Counted from the stretch's first letter, positions 13,522 through 22,064 are shown. The stretch is DNA of 28,898 nt from an uncultured Steroidobacter sp. (GCA_946478975.1 CAMLEO010000054.1:1-28898), one strand, 5' to 3'. Notes: generated by a model not told the origin, from the sequence alone. A program made the numbers and translations.

Positions 13522-15507
13522 ATGGATACGCCCCGTAGTCCGCACATCGCGTCATCGAGTCGCACCTGGATCCACCTCTGCGCCGTCAGCGCAGTGTTCG
13601 TGGCGTTGGCGTGCGGCGGAATTCTGCTGACTTCGGGCACAGCGCACATTTCGGCGCTCTGGCTCGCCAACGGCTGGTTGCTCGGCTGCATGGTGACCAA
13701 CCATGAGCACAGAGCGCGGCGGCTGTTGTGGGCGGCGCTGCCCTCCCAGGCCGTGCTGGTGTGGCTGGTCGGCCAGTGGAACATGGATGGGCTGCTGTTG
13801 GGCGCGTCGAACCTGCTCGAACTGGGCATCAGCTATTACGCGCTCAGGAAATATATAAAGACACCCTCGGCGTTCTTTCGAGCCCGCTCGCTGGGAGCGT
13901 TCATTCAATGGCTGGTGCTGATCGCGCCCGCCATCGGCGCCTTGCTGGCTGCTGCCGGCCTGGCCATCCATGGCAACTTGGGATTCCTCGCAACCTTGCC
14001 ACGACGCTTCGCCGCGCACGCGCTGGGTGTTGCTGTCGTGATGCCGCTGGTCGTCGCTGCGCTGTCGAGCAGGGAATTCTGGAAGCAGACCATCAAGTGC
14101 AGCGTCTCGTCGGTGGCGGCGTACGGTCTGTTGCTGCTGACCACCGTCGGTATCTTCGTGCAGTCGGACTTCCCGCTGGTGTTTCTATTGTTTCCGCCGT
14201 TCCTGTGGGTGGTGTTTCGCGACGGCTATCTCGGCACGGCCATCGCGGTCGCCCTGATTGCGGTGATTTCGTTGTCCGCCTCGGTGCTGCAAATCGGCCC
14301 GCTCAGTCCGATCGCGGATTGGGACATTGCTCACGAAGCCATGATCCTGCAGCTGTTGCTGGCGAGCTGCCTCGCGACCGCTTATCCCATCTGCGCGCTG
14401 CTCACGCGTCAGCGCGAGCTGATCGAATCCCTGGTCGCCGGCGAGCAGCGGCTGCGCATGATCGCCGATCATTCGCGCGACCTGATCATTCAGACCGATC
14501 GGCACGGCGTGCGAACATATGTTTCGCCCGCGGTCGAGGCGATGCTCGGCTATAAACCCGAAGCCGTGACCGGCAACAGCGGCTCCGGCGCAATTCACGC
14601 CGACGATCGCGAATTGTTTCATCGTGAACAGGCGGCGCTCGCGAATGGCGCCGACGGCCGCGTCGCGAGCTATCGCGTGCGTCACAAGGACGGACATTAC
14701 GTTTGGGTGGAGGTCAGCGCCAAGACGATTCGCGGCCACGACGGCCGGGTCGTGGGCTGGATCAGCGTTACGCGCGACATCTCCGAACGCAAGCGCATGG
14801 AGCGCATGAAGGAACAATTGATCTCGACCGTCAGTCACGAGCTGCGTACACCGGTCACGTCGATCAACGGCTCGCTCGGCCTGGCATTGAGCGGCAAGTT
14901 CGGCCTGCTGCCGCATTCGCTGTCGCGCCTGCTGGAAATTGCCAGGTCCAATGGCGAGCGGCTGGCACTGCTCATCAATGACATCCTGGACCTGGAGAAG
15001 ATGTCGGCCGGGCAGATGGACTTCGATGCCGAGGTCACCAGCGTACATCGGCTGTTGCAAGATGCCGTGGTCGCCAACGAGCCGTACGCCGCCCAGAAGA
15101 AAGTCAGCCTGCGCCTGAACTGCGATTCGAATGCCAACATTCAGGTCGATCCGCTGCGCTTCCAGCAGATTCTTGCCAACCTGCTGTCGAACGCCGCGAA
15201 GTTTTCTCCAGAGGGCGGCGTCGTCGAAGTCGGCGCGCAGAATGAACGGGACAGCTGCGTCGTTTATGTGAAGGACTACGGTTCGGGCATTCCCAAAGCG
15301 TTCCAGGAACGTTTGTTCGATCGTTTCGCGCAGGCCGACGCATCGGACAGCCGCTGTCGCGCCGGCACCGGGCTCGGCATGGCCATCGCAAAGGAACTGA
15401 CCTTGGGAATGGGCGGCACGATCACGTTCGAGACCGCAGAAGGCAAAGGCACGACATTCCGCCTCACTTTCCCGGCGGTCGCGGGGTGCTCGGCCCTGGC
15501 CGCGTAA
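13522..15507 (+). CDS. MASE1-PAS sensor histidine kinase
   Basis: A 661-residue membrane kinase. The N-terminal about 300 residues form a multi-helix integral sensor of the MASE1 type: repeated hydrophobic stretches, with ISALWLANGWLLG and LLFPPFLWVVFRDGYLGTAIAV as landmarks. A PAS domain follows (about 310-425, including the VSPAVEAMLGYKP and WISVTRDISERKRME ends). His439 lies in STVSHELRTPVTSINGSLGL. The ATPase domain has the N-box LANLLSNAAKFSPEGG and G-boxes KDYGSGIP and GTGLGMAIAKEL. MASE1 senses unknown signals within the membrane. The gene is divergent from the efflux operon and is followed 79 bp later by another kinase. It has no receiver of its own, so it could phosphorylate the Rcp1-like protein, the hybrid kinase receivers or the orphan OmpR-type regulator. 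All partner choices are inference. Confidence 0.93.
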   Translation: MDTPRSPHIASSSRTWIHLCAVSAVFVALACGGILLTSGTAHISALWLANGWLLGCMVTNHEHRARRLLWAALPSQAVLVWLVGQWNMDGLLLGASNLLELGISYYALRKYIKTPSAFFRARSLGAFIQWLVLIAPAIGALLAAAGLAIHGNLGFLATLPRRFAAHALGVAVVMPLVVAALSSREFWKQTIKCSVSSVAAYGLLLLTTVGIFVQSDFPLVFLLFPPFLWVVFRDGYLGTAIAVALIAVISLSASVLQIGPLSPIADWDIAHEAMILQLLLASCLATAYPICALLTRQRELIESLVAGEQRLRMIADHSRDLIIQTDRHGVRTYVSPAVEAMLGYKPEAVTGNSGSGAIHADDRELFHREQAALANGADGRVASYRVRHKDGHYVWVEVSAKTIRGHDGRVVGWISVTRDISERKRMERMKEQLISTVSHELRTPVTSINGSLGLALSGKFGLLPHSLSRLLEIARSNGERLALLINDILDLEKMSAGQMDFDAEVTSVHRLLQDAVVANEPYAAQKKVSLRLNCDSNANIQVDPLRFQQILANLLSNAAKFSPEGGVVEVGAQNERDSCVVYVKDYGSGIPKAFQERLFDRFAQADASDSRCRAGTGLGMAIAKELTLGMGGTITFETAEGKGTTFRLTFPAVAGCSALAA

Positions 15508-15586
15508 ATTCTGGAACCAGCACCGCTCCCCAGGAGTTGAACCTCGATTTACCAGTGAGAGGGGTGAGGGGGAGGCTCCAGGAACA

Positions 15587-17227
15587 GTGACCACTCCATT
15601 CGGCGCCGTGGCCCACGGCGCTTTCGGGCACGCAGTCGCGGATGCGCAGACGCTCCGCCTGCTGATCGACAGCACGACCGATTACGCGATTTTTCTGCTC
15701 GACCCGGCCGGCAACGTGTTGAGCTGGAACGCCGGCGCGCAACGCATGCAGGGCTATCGGCCGGAAGAAATCATCGGCCAACATTTCTCCGTCTTCTATA
15801 CGGATGAAGCGAATCAGCGCCGCTGGCCGCAGCAGGAGCTGGAGTTCGCGACCCGCGACGGCCGCTTTGAGGACGAAGGCTGGCGCGTGCGCAAGGACGG
15901 CACCTTGTTCTGGGCCAACGTCGTGATCACAGCCCTGCGCGACGAAACCGGCAAGCTGGTCGGCTTCGGCAAAGTCTCCCGCGATTTGAGCGAACGTCGC
16001 CGTACCGAGCAGGCGATGCGCGAGAGCGAAGAGCGCATGCGGCTGATCATCGAGAGCACGGTCGACTACGCGATCTTCATGCTCGATCCGCAAGGCCACG
16101 TCGCCAGCTGGAATCCCGGCGCCGAGCGCATCAAGGGCTACCGGGCCGAAGAAATCATCGGCAAACATTTTTCGGTTTTCTATCCCGAAGACGTGGCGCG
16201 CTCGGGCTGGCCTGAAGAGGAGCTCGAACGCGCGACGGCCGACGGCCGCTTCGAGGACGAAGGCTGGCGGATTCGCAAGGACGGCTCGCGTTTCTATGCC
16301 AACGTCATCATCTCGGCGCTCCGCGGCAGCGACGGCAAGCTGCGCGGGTTTGCCAAAGTGACTCGTGACATCAGTCAGCGCAAGCAGAACGAGGAGCGCA
16401 TCGAGCAGCTCACTCGCGAGCTCGAAGCCCGCGTGACCGAGCTCGCACGCAGCAATCGCGAGCTGGCACAGCAGAGCTCGGAGAACGAAAGTTTTGTATT
16501 CAGCGTGTCGCACGACCTGCGTGCGCCGCTGGTGAACCTGCAGGGCTTCAGCCACGAGCTGACGTTGACCACGGCATCGGTCGAGCAACTGTTGGGCGAT
16601 CCCCGGGTGCCGGAAGACATTCGCCGCCGCGGCCTGGAGCTCACTCAGCAGGAGATGCAGGAATCCATCGGCTTCATTCGCAACGCCGTCAAACATCTCG
16701 GCAACATCATCGATGGTCTGCTCCGGCTGTCGCGCGTCGGGCGGGTCGAGTACGCGTCGCAGGTTGTGGATACGAACGCGGTGGTGGCGGAGATTCTGGC
16801 GTCGTTGCATTCCACCATCGTGCAGTCCGGCGCGTTGTTGACCGTCGCCGACCTGCCCGCAGTGCGCGGTGACCGCAATGCCATCGCACAGATCTTTGCA
16901 AACATCATCGGCAACGCGCTCAAGAACTTCGACCCGGAGCGGCCGGGCCGCGTGGAGATTTCCGCCGGCGACGAGCAGGTGCCGGTGTTCGCGATCACCG
17001 ATAACGGCGTCGGCATTGCCGAGGAATATCAGCGCAAGATTTTTCGCGTGTTTCAACACGTGCACGACAGCCGGACGCGCGGCGAAGGCATGGGCCTCGC
17101 AATCGTGCGCCGGATCGTCGAGCGCCACGGCGGCCGGATCTGGTTCGAATCCCGCGCCGGCGTCGGCACCACATTTTATTTCACGCTCGGTCCCAAACTC
17201 GATCCCGCCGCCGGAAGCTCCTCATGA
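15587..17227 (+). CDS. Twin-PAS sensor histidine kinase, phytochrome-kinase-like
   Basis: A 546-residue cytoplasmic kinase without membrane helices. Two PAS/PAC domains (about 23-143 and 151-271) are near-duplicates. A coiled-coil (about 265-300) leads to His309 in VFSVSHDLRAPLVNLQGFS, the H-box type of bacteriophytochrome kinases. The ATPase domain has the N-box FANIIGNALKNF, DNGVGI and GEGMGLAIVRRI. The start is GTG at 15587. GGAGG is 11 nt away and AGGAA only 2 nt away, so initiation is not ideal, but no other start gives the full first PAS domain. The TGA overlaps the ATG of the Rcp1-like receiver gene (ATGA, 17224-17227). Such pairs usually form a kinase-receiver couple. PAS ligands (haem, flavin or other) cannot be read; no chromophore Cys or GAF/PHY domain is present. 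Confidence 0.92.
   Translation: MTTPFGAVAHGAFGHAVADAQTLRLLIDSTTDYAIFLLDPAGNVLSWNAGAQRMQGYRPEEIIGQHFSVFYTDEANQRRWPQQELEFATRDGRFEDEGWRVRKDGTLFWANVVITALRDETGKLVGFGKVSRDLSERRRTEQAMRESEERMRLIIESTVDYAIFMLDPQGHVASWNPGAERIKGYRAEEIIGKHFSVFYPEDVARSGWPEEELERATADGRFEDEGWRIRKDGSRFYANVIISALRGSDGKLRGFAKVTRDISQRKQNEERIEQLTRELEARVTELARSNRELAQQSSENESFVFSVSHDLRAPLVNLQGFSHELTLTTASVEQLLGDPRVPEDIRRRGLELTQQEMQESIGFIRNAVKHLGNIIDGLLRLSRVGRVEYASQVVDTNAVVAEILASLHSTIVQSGALLTVADLPAVRGDRNAIAQIFANIIGNALKNFDPERPGRVEISAGDEQVPVFAITDNGVGIAEEYQRKIFRVFQHVHDSRTRGEGMGLAIVRRIVERHGGRIWFESRAGVGTTFYFTLGPKLDPAAGSSS
15656..16393 (+). repeat. Internal tandem duplication encoding two near-identical PAS domains
   Basis: Residues 24-141 and 152-269 of the twin-PAS kinase align without gaps at an offset of 128 residues (384 bp). 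By eye about 76 of 118 positions are identical, including the blocks EEIIG, HFSVFY and DGRFEDEGWR. This fits an in-frame gene-internal duplication followed by divergence. Confidence 0.8.
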
Positions 17228-17688
17228 ATGTCGCGCCTTGCGTTTTGATTGCCGAGGACGATGAAGGACACGCGACCCTGATCCGCCGCAATATGAAACG
17301 CGCCGGGCTGGGCGACCGCTCGGTGTATCTGAAGGACGGGCAGGAGCTGCTCGACTATGTTTATAAACGAGCGCAATTCAGCCAGCGCGAACCGACCGAT
17401 GCCGTGGCGATCATCGCCGACTTGAACATGCCGCGGCTCAGTGGCTTTGAAATATTGCAGCGACTGAAGAGCGACCAGACGTTGGCGCGCATCCCGGTGT
17501 ATGTGATGACGACGACCGACAATCCCGCCGAGATCGAGCGTTGTTACGAGCTCGGCGCAGCGGCGTACCTGGTCAAGCCGCTGGACTACGGCGTATTCGG
17601 CGAGATGGTGCGCCGGCTGGCGGAATTTCTCGCAGCCATTCGCCTGCCGGGAGAAGAGCGCGTCGTGAGCCGCAGTCATGGCCCTTGA
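17224..17688 (+). CDS. Rcp1-like single-domain response regulator
   Basis: A 154-residue receiver protein of the type that partners cyanobacterial and bacterial phytochrome kinases. It has LIAEDDEGHATLI (acidic pair 11-12), phosphoacceptor Asp66 in VAIIADLNMPRLSG, Thr96-98 in VMTTTDNP and Lys118 in YLVKPLD. The insertion before Asp66 (YKRAQFSQREPTDAV) and the LNMPRLSG loop are typical of this subgroup. It has no output domain, so it likely acts as a phosphate shuttle. It overlaps the twin-PAS kinase by 4 bp and the next hybrid kinase by 11 bp (ATG 17678 against stop 17686-17688). This implies co-translation and a linear relay, kinase to receiver to hybrid kinase. The direction of flow is inference. 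Confidence 0.9.
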   Translation: MNVAPCVLIAEDDEGHATLIRRNMKRAGLGDRSVYLKDGQELLDYVYKRAQFSQREPTDAVAIIADLNMPRLSGFEILQRLKSDQTLARIPVYVMTTTDNPAEIERCYELGAAAYLVKPLDYGVFGEMVRRLAEFLAAIRLPGEERVVSRSHGP

Positions 17689-19909
17689 CCCGCGACAGCT
17701 GATCCTGGTTGTGGAGGATGACGCGGGGGCGGCGGTGCTGCAGCGTCGTCACCTGGAACGCGCCGGTTATAAGGTCGCGGTCGCCTCCAACTTCAGCGAA
17801 GCCGAGCACGTGCTCGCCGCCGGGGACGTCAAACTCGTGCTGATGGATTATCGGCTCGGCAATGCCAGCGGGCTCGAAGTGCATCGACGGCTGAAGGCCG
17901 CCGGCTTCGACGTACCCGTCATCATGGTGAGCGGCGCCATCACGGATGAAACAGTGATCGAAGCCATGCGCGCCGGCGTTCGCGACGTGGTGGTCAAGGA
18001 CGTTGAATATTTGCAGTACCTGCCCGAAGCCGTGCGCGAAGTCGTGAAGCAGACGACCAGCGTGCACGAGTGGGTGCAGGAGCCGTCGAGCTCGGCGGTG
18101 CTGGTGGTAGAAGATGACATCGGTGTCGCGACGCTGCAGAAACGCCGCCTGGAACGCGCCGGTTATTCCGTGATGATTGCGACCGACGCGCAGCAGGCGG
18201 AGTCCATGGTCGCGGAAGGCAACGTCAACCTGCTGCTGCTCGATTACAACTTGCAGGGCCCGAGCACGGGCCTGGATGTATTCGAGCGCCTCAAAGCACG
18301 AGGCTTCAACGTTCCCACGATCCTGGTCACGGCATTCGGCGATCAGGATGTAACGATTCGAGCGCTGCGTGCCGGTGTGCGCGACTTCGTGCCCAAGACT
18401 GCCGACTATTTGGATCAACTGCCGAGCGCGGTTGATCGCGTGGCCGCGCAGGCGCGTGTCGAGCGCAAGCTGCTCGAATCCGAACAACGCCTGGCGTCCA
18501 TCGTCGGGACCACACTGGATGCAATCGCGATGTGCGATGAAGATGCGCGCATTCTGCTGTTCAATCGTTCCGCCGAGCTCATGTTCGAATGTGATGCGCA
18601 GACGGCGTTGCAACGTCGACTGTCGCGGTTCATTCCAGAGCTGAGGCTCACCTCGGTCGCGCAGCAGGTGGAGGCGGTCGGCGATCGAGGCCGGCGCACG
18701 CCCATCGAAGTCACGGTCAGCGATTTCACCATTCAAGGCAAACGTTTCTTCACGGTGATCGCCCGCGACATCTCCGAGCGCCGGCGCACTGAAGAACAGC
18801 TGCGTGAAGCCGATCGTCGCAAGGATGAGTTCTTGGGCATGCTTGCGCACGAGCTGCGCAATCCCGTGGCGGCAATCATGAACGCCAGCGAAGTGCTCGC
18901 CCGAACCGCAGTCAACGACAACGTTCAGAAGCTCAGCGGCATCGTGCGCCGACAAACCACGGCGCTGTCGCGCATGGTCGACGATCTGCTCGATGTTTCC
19001 CGCGTCACCTTGGGCAAGATCAAAATCTTGAAAGAGCCGTTGCAGCTGCAGGACGTGGTGGCGCGTACGGCCGACAGCGCTCGCGAGCAGGCGCAGCGCC
19101 ACGGCCTGGTGTTCGAAGTGGAAATGACCGGCGTGCCGCTGGACGTGCTCGGCGATGTCACGCGCCTGGAGCAGGTGTTGATGAACCTGATCAACAACGC
19201 GATCAAGTTCACACCGCCGGGCGGTCGCGTCAGTTTGATCACTCAGCGCGAAGGCGATTGCGCGATCGTGCGGGTGAGCGACACAGGCGTCGGCATGAGC
19301 CAGGCGCTGCTGCCGACGGTGTTCGATTTGTTCGTGCAGGGAGATACCTCGCTCGATCGTTCCAAGAGCGGCCTGGGCATCGGCCTGGCGCTGGTCAAAA
19401 AGCTGGTGCAGCTGCACGGCGGAGATGTGCAGGCATCCAGCGCCGGTCCCGGCAAGGGCAGCGAGTTCATCGTGCGTTTGCCGCTCGCACCGGCCGGGGC
19501 CGAGGTCAAGCACAGCGATCCGTGTTCGAGCGAGGAGGGCGAGTCGTTGCGAGTGCTGGTGGTCGACGATCAGCGCGACATCGCCGATTCGATCACCATG
19601 CTGCTGACGGTGTGCGGGCATGCGGCGAAGGCCGTCTACGATGGCACCGAAGCGCTGCAACTGTGTCGGGCCGAGCACCCCGATGTGATGTTCGTGGACA
19701 TCGGCATGCCGGGCGTGACGGGCTACGAGCTGGCGGAACAAGTGCGGGGCGATCCGTCCCTCGACGACATAAGGCTGGTGGCGCTGACCGGCTACGGCGG
19801 CGAGCACGACCGGGCCAATGCGCTCTCGGCGGGATTTCACCTGCATCTCACCAAGCCGGTCACCCTGCAGGTGCTCACGACCGCCCTGGCCGACGTGCAT
19901 CGTCGATAG
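17678..19909 (+). CDS. Hybrid sensor kinase, REC-REC-PAS-HisKA-HATPase-REC
   Basis: A 743-residue soluble hybrid kinase. Two N-terminal receivers resemble each other (both contain LERAGY in the first helix region). REC1 has Asp57 and Lys107; REC2 has Asp189 and Lys240. A short PAS-like domain (about 268-370) is followed by His391 in GMLAHELRNPVAAIMNASEVL. The ATPase domain carries LINNAIKFTPPGG, DTGVGM and GLGIGLALVKKL. A C-terminal receiver has Asp674 in VMFVDIGMPG and Lys in LTKPVT. No membrane segment or DNA-binding domain is seen. With three receivers it can integrate several phosphate inputs, probably from the two upstream kinases through the Rcp1-like protein. The final output protein is not encoded in this cluster. 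The start ATG overlaps the preceding gene. Confidence 0.93.
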   Translation: MALDPRQLILVVEDDAGAAVLQRRHLERAGYKVAVASNFSEAEHVLAAGDVKLVLMDYRLGNASGLEVHRRLKAAGFDVPVIMVSGAITDETVIEAMRAGVRDVVVKDVEYLQYLPEAVREVVKQTTSVHEWVQEPSSSAVLVVEDDIGVATLQKRRLERAGYSVMIATDAQQAESMVAEGNVNLLLLDYNLQGPSTGLDVFERLKARGFNVPTILVTAFGDQDVTIRALRAGVRDFVPKTADYLDQLPSAVDRVAAQARVERKLLESEQRLASIVGTTLDAIAMCDEDARILLFNRSAELMFECDAQTALQRRLSRFIPELRLTSVAQQVEAVGDRGRRTPIEVTVSDFTIQGKRFFTVIARDISERRRTEEQLREADRRKDEFLGMLAHELRNPVAAIMNASEVLARTAVNDNVQKLSGIVRRQTTALSRMVDDLLDVSRVTLGKIKILKEPLQLQDVVARTADSAREQAQRHGLVFEVEMTGVPLDVLGDVTRLEQVLMNLINNAIKFTPPGGRVSLITQREGDCAIVRVSDTGVGMSQALLPTVFDLFVQGDTSLDRSKSGLGIGLALVKKLVQLHGGDVQASSAGPGKGSEFIVRLPLAPAGAEVKHSDPCSSEEGESLRVLVVDDQRDIADSITMLLTVCGHAAKAVYDGTEALQLCRAEHPDVMFVDIGMPGVTGYELAEQVRGDPSLDDIRLVALTGYGGEHDRANALSAGFHLHLTKPVTLQVLTTALADVHRR

Positions 19910-19943
19910 TCTGGCTCAATCGTTGTGGCTGGGGGCCGTCGGC

Positions 19944-19949
19944 TAGAAT
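19944..19949 (+). promoter_or_regulatory. Possible -10 element of the ABC-Sco-cupredoxin operon
   Basis: TAGAAT lies 35 bp before GTG 19985 in the 75-bp gap after the hybrid kinase; no convincing -35 is seen. It lies downstream of the alternative GTG at 19925, which argues for the shorter protein. Confidence 0.35.
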
Positions 19950-19984
19950 CTCAGCCTGGGGTTCTTCGAGCGAGTCATAACGAC

Positions 19985-21031
19985 GTGTTCAACACGCATT
20001 CACGGCAGCGCCGTCGGGTTCTGCAGGCGTTGGCCAGTGCGGCTTTGCCTTCGAGCCTGCTTTCCTGCTCCAGCCCCGAAGACCCGGAGTCGCTCGTGGT
20101 CGGCGGGCTGCCGGTCACCTGCAATCTGACCCTGCCGGTGGCTTGCGAGTCGCGCGCCGCGCTCAACAAGCAAGCCGGTGCCAAGCCCGGCACTACGCCG
20201 TTTTCCTATACATACAGCAAATACAGCGGCTGGCCGGAGATCAAGGAATCCCTGATGGCCGGCCGCATCCAGGCGGCCTACATGCTCGCCCCGCTGGTGA
20301 TGGACCTGGCGAACAAGGGCATTCCGGTGAAGATCGTGTCGCTCGGGCATCGCTCCGGCGCGGTGATCATGGTGCGCTCGGATTCGCCGTATCAGCACTT
20401 CCGCCAGCTGCAGGGCAAGCGCGTTGCCATTCCGAGCCGCTTTGCTGTCGACTTCCTGTTCCTGCGCAAAATGCTCGCGCAGGAAAACATGACCCCCGCC
20501 GATCTGCAGATCGTCGAGATGCCGCCGCCGGACATGCCGGCCGCTTTGTATGCAAACGCCGTCGATGCGTACTGCACCGGCGAGCCGTTCGGCGCCGCTG
20601 CACAGAGCGCTGGCTATGCGAGAGCTTTGCGCATGACTCGCGATGAATGGCGGAACTACATCTGCTGCGTGCTGACCGTGCGCGAGGAGCTGATTCATTC
20701 CAACCGTCCGCTGGTGCAGGACCTGGTGAACATGGTCCAGGGCGCGGGCGTGTGGCTGGATCAACAGCAGGCGAACCGCAACAAGGCGGTCGCCATCGCT
20801 GCCAGCCGCCAGTACTTCAACCAGGACCCGAAGATCATTCAGTTCGTGATGGAGAATCCGACCGATCGCGTCACCTACGGCGATCTGCGCATGATTCGTG
20901 CGGAGTTCGAAGAGCTGATGCAGCTGTCGATGCAGGCGGGCACGCTCAAGCAGCCGGTGCCGTACGAGAAGTACGTGGACGAGAGCTTTGCCAAAGCATC
21001 GCAGGCCACGCCGATCACTCTCGCGACATGA
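19985..21031 (+). CDS. ABC transporter substrate-binding lipoprotein, NMT1/THI5-NrtA-like, Tat-type signal
   Basis: A 348-residue periplasmic binding protein. The N-terminus has a twin-arginine-like signal (RQRRRVLQAL at 7-16) and a lipobox, SLLSC, with Cys28, suggesting a folded, lipid-anchored export product. The mature part shows the layout of nitrate/sulfonate/thiamine-precursor binders: an early VGGLPVTCNLTLPVA strand, GWPEIKESLMAGRIQAAYMLAP, VSLGHRSGAVIMV, the LQGKRVAIP turn and VDAYCTGEPFGAAA. The start is GTG at 19985, placed just before the signal; GTG 19925 would add 20 residues and precede the -10-like element. Shine-Dalgarno is weak. Its stop overlaps the Sco gene (ATGA). The ligand is unknown. 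The neighbours point to copper or a copper-dependent process, whereas family history points to a small anion or heterocycle. Confidence 0.88.
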   Translation: MFNTHSRQRRRVLQALASAALPSSLLSCSSPEDPESLVVGGLPVTCNLTLPVACESRAALNKQAGAKPGTTPFSYTYSKYSGWPEIKESLMAGRIQAAYMLAPLVMDLANKGIPVKIVSLGHRSGAVIMVRSDSPYQHFRQLQGKRVAIPSRFAVDFLFLRKMLAQENMTPADLQIVEMPPPDMPAALYANAVDAYCTGEPFGAAAQSAGYARALRMTRDEWRNYICCVLTVREELIHSNRPLVQDLVNMVQGAGVWLDQQQANRNKAVAIAASRQYFNQDPKIIQFVMENPTDRVTYGDLRMIRAEFEELMQLSMQAGTLKQPVPYEKYVDESFAKASQATPITLAT

Positions 21032-21621
21032 GCAGCATGATTCACCGGCGATCGTTGTTACTGAGCCTGTCGGCGCTGCTCACTTGCGTCGTCGCGGCGG
21101 CAGCTCCGCAGTCCGCGTTGAAAGCTGGCGTGTTCGAGCCGCCGAGTGCGGCGCCGGCTTTTTCGTTGCAAGCTTCGACGGGCGGCGAACAGGCGCTGGC
21201 GAATTATCGCGGCAAAGTGGTCGTGCTCGGTTTTGGTTTCACCAACTGCCCGCAAGTGTGTCCGACCACACTCGCCGTGCTCGCGCAGGCACGCAAGCAG
21301 CTGGGCGCGCAGGCCGATCAGATGCAAGTGTTGTATGTCACTGTCGATCCCGAGCGCGACAACCCCGACCAGATGCGTGCGTATCTGCGAGGGTTCGATC
21401 CGACCTTTGTCGGGCTCACCGACACGCCCGATAAACTCGCCGCCGTGCGTGCGAAATATGGTGTCACCGCCGAACGCAAACCGCTCGGCAACAGCTACGC
21501 GTACGCGCATTCATCGTCCGTGTTCCTGATCGATCGCAAAGGCCTGCTGCGCGCGATGATGCCGTATGGGCGCATGCCGGACGATTACGTGCACGATGTT
21601 CGCATTCTCTTGAATGAATGA
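21028..21621 (+). CDS. SCO1/SenC-family copper chaperone or thiol-disulfide protein
   Basis: A 197-residue exported thioredoxin-fold protein. A signal peptide or anchor (about 8-26) precedes the fold. The copper/redox motif CPQVCP gives Cys74 and Cys78, and the third ligand is His161 in YAHSSSVFLID. GKVVVLGFGFTNCP and VTVDPERD are diagnostic family blocks. Sco proteins deliver copper to the CuA site of cytochrome oxidase or keep its cysteines reduced. No oxidase gene is present here; instead the gene sits inside an ABC-transporter operon, overlapping both neighbours by 4 bp (ATGA at 21028 and at 21618). The start is ATG at 21028; ATG 21037 is a possible alternative. The longer open frame back to 20647 lies inside the binding-protein gene and is rejected. 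All three ligands are intact. Confidence 0.94.
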   Translation: MSSMIHRRSLLLSLSALLTCVVAAAAPQSALKAGVFEPPSAAPAFSLQASTGGEQALANYRGKVVVLGFGFTNCPQVCPTTLAVLAQARKQLGAQADQMQVLYVTVDPERDNPDQMRAYLRGFDPTFVGLTDTPDKLAAVRAKYGVTAERKPLGNSYAYAHSSSVFLIDRKGLLRAMMPYGRMPDDYVHDVRILLNE

Positions 21622-22064
21622 GCTGGCGTCGTCTCGCATCGTTGTGGTGGATGCCGGTGGCCGCTTGCGCGGGCATGCTCGGGTGGGCCGCATTTGCGCC
21701 GGTGCAGGTCGAGTCGCGCGAAAAAGTGTTTGCGATTCCGGAAGGCACCTGGGCGCGGCGCCGGGCGGGGGACAACGTCGACATCCTGCCCACGCAGATT
21801 CGCCTGACGCTCGGCCTGCAGGACGTGCTGCTGCTGAAGAATCGCGACGTGGTGCCGCAGACCTTCGGGCCGGCGCTGCTGATGCCCGGGCAGAATTTTC
21901 GCTTACCGTTCGAGGTTGCATCGGACTACCAGTTCGCATGCACCGCGCATAGCAGCGGGCAGATGACCGTGGTCGTCGACCCTTTTCCCGGCTCGCCGTT
22001 CGCCAGAGTTTCCTGGCGTGCCAGGCGAGTCATCGATTCGATTGTTTATCCGCCATCGACATGA
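21618..22064 (+). CDS. Cupredoxin-like membrane-anchored or secreted protein
   Basis: A 148-residue protein with an N-terminal hydrophobic segment (about 6-28), probably an anchor or uncleaved signal, and a single cupredoxin-type beta domain (about 50-120). The ligand loop YQFACTAHSSGQM gives Cys108, His111 and Met116 in the plastocyanin spacing C-x2-H-x4-M. The position where the first His ligand normally lies, in the (V)PHTFGP-like turn, is Gln81 (VVPQTFGPALL), so the blue-copper site would be incomplete or altered. A basic tail (about 125-148) follows the fold. It overlaps the Sco gene by 4 bp and the permease by 4 bp. A copper-carrying partner of Sco, or a copper sensor of the transporter, is plausible. 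The fold call is by motif only, and a role without bound copper cannot be excluded. Confidence 0.75.
   Translation: MSWRRLASLWWMPVAACAGMLGWAAFAPVQVESREKVFAIPEGTWARRRAGDNVDILPTQIRLTLGLQDVLLLKNRDVVPQTFGPALLMPGQNFRLPFEVASDYQFACTAHSSGQMTVVVDPFPGSPFARVSWRARRVIDSIVYPPST

Noticed and set aside
15555..15580. Purine-rich stretch resembling a dispersed intergenic repeat
   Set aside because: It is short, and without the rest of the genome repetition cannot be shown; it may simply hold the ribosome site of the twin-PAS kinase.
15464..17128. A 554-codon minus-strand open frame opposite the twin-PAS kinase
   Set aside because: The internal repeats in its translation merely mirror the duplicated PAS domains on the other strand.
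17573..19900. A 775-codon open frame on the minus strand opposite the hybrid kinase
   Set aside because: It is antisense to a gene with complete kinase and receiver motifs. Its translation is His/Arg/Gln-rich without a recognisable domain. Long antisense frames are expected in GC-rich DNA.
19925..19984. GTG 19925 as start of the binding protein
   Set aside because: It would put 20 residues ahead of an otherwise normal Tat signal and lies upstream of the -10-like element.
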